Shown piece after piece: positions 63,932-64,000 of a stretch of DNA of 64,000 nucleotides. The first letter of the stretch is position 1, and each line of letters begins with the position of its first letter. The notes beneath the pieces were generated by a model. That model did no database searches. It saw nothing but the letters and a program-made list of their open reading frames with translations, and was not told where the DNA came from. The DNA comes from JACVRW01 sp963812415 (GTDB lineage: Bacteria > Actinomycetota > Thermoleophilia > Solirubrobacterales > Thermoleophilaceae): NCBI GenBank assembly GCA_963812415.1, contig CAWEVH010000026.1, forward strand, positions 62,001 to 126,000, written 5' to 3'. Position numbers and translations under genes: made by a program.

Positions 63932-64000
63932 TCGAGGTAGAACGGGCGCAGCAGCTCGGCCACCTCGCCGCGACCGGAGTCCGTCAGGTCGTCGAGATGC
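63898..64000 (-). CDS. C-terminal fragment of an unknown protein (runs off window)
   Basis: The last 33 codons of a minus-strand gene entering from the right edge, ending at the TGA at 63898-63900: LDDLTDSGRGEVAELLRPFY followed by LDYLREHGVTAP. Natural composition and GC-rich third positions. Too short to identify. Confidence 0.5.
   Translation of the reverse strand, partial: HLDDLTDSGRGEVAELLRPFYLDYLREHGVTAP

Overview
The window is very GC-rich double-stranded bacterial chromosome with short intergenic gaps, many ATGA/GTGA stop-start overlaps, frequent GTG and some TTG starts, and many apparently leaderless promoters. Together with a NucS mismatch endonuclease, luciferase-like (F420-type) oxidoreductases, a cytochrome P450, MMPL and AI-2E membrane proteins and a multidomain DhaM, this points to a high-GC actinobacterium. 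A Thermoleophilia / Solirubrobacterales-like lineage is my best guess, by inference only. Apart from a decayed patatin gene I see no mobile element, integrase, phage gene or CRISPR array; one tRNA gene (Ser, CGA) is present.

Layout. 1-8 kb: the end of a GH15 glucosidase/trehalase gene, a membrane protein, a decayed patatin gene, a universal stress protein, acyl-CoA dehydrogenase, an ECF-like sigma factor with a small partner, and a NarL-type two-component pair. 8.5-17.5 kb: a zinc-ribbon peptide, tRNA-Ser, a PAS-GGDEF-EAL protein, tadA, a nucleoside-sugar-type epimerase/reductase, a secreted subtilase, a uspA / response-regulator divergent pair around a palindrome, an AI-2E family permease, a CsbD protein and a PlsC acyltransferase. 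17.5-29.5 kb: nucS, ppk2, an LLM oxidoreductase, P450, msrA, NUDIX, a GGDEF-HD-GYP protein, yceH, MFS, a START-like protein, an ogt plus Ada-AlkA DNA alkylation-repair pair, and a secreted beta-propeller protein. 29.6-34.5 kb: an uncharacterised operon of LLM oxidoreductase, GH13 enzyme and circularly permuted ATP-grasp, followed by hairpin repeats and a class I amidotransferase. 34.5-38.1 kb: an FAD-linked oxidase divergent from a patatin, plus two stress-type small proteins.

38-52 kb is a glycerol / dihydroxyacetone region. An apparent six-gene operon runs glpA-glpB-glpC-dhaM-pgsA-SDR. Nearby are glpF-glpK behind a good promoter, dhaK-dhaL, an aldo/keto reductase and a second PlsC. Glycerol would enter by GlpF, be phosphorylated by GlpK and oxidised by GlpABC to DHAP. 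Dihydroxyacetone would be phosphorylated from PEP through a DhaM that carries EIIA, HPr and a complete enzyme I in one chain. Glycerol-3-phosphate also feeds phospholipid synthesis (PgsA, PlsC).

52-64 kb: a Cys-rich membrane-anchored unknown, a monooxygenase-fold protein, MFS, a DCC-family protein, an APC permease with a C-terminal SnoaL-like domain coupled to a large AAA-LuxR regulator, an MMPL transporter, and a run of small unknown genes. MMPL and two of the small genes are preceded by a repeated 13-bp-phased TTCAGGG / CCCGATG element, the most unusual regulatory signal in the window.

Caution: about 20 single-base frameshifts lie in otherwise well-conserved genes, mostly beyond 17.8 kb, often at G/C runs. 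This looks like sequencing or assembly error rather than mass gene decay. I annotate those genes across the shift and say where it falls.
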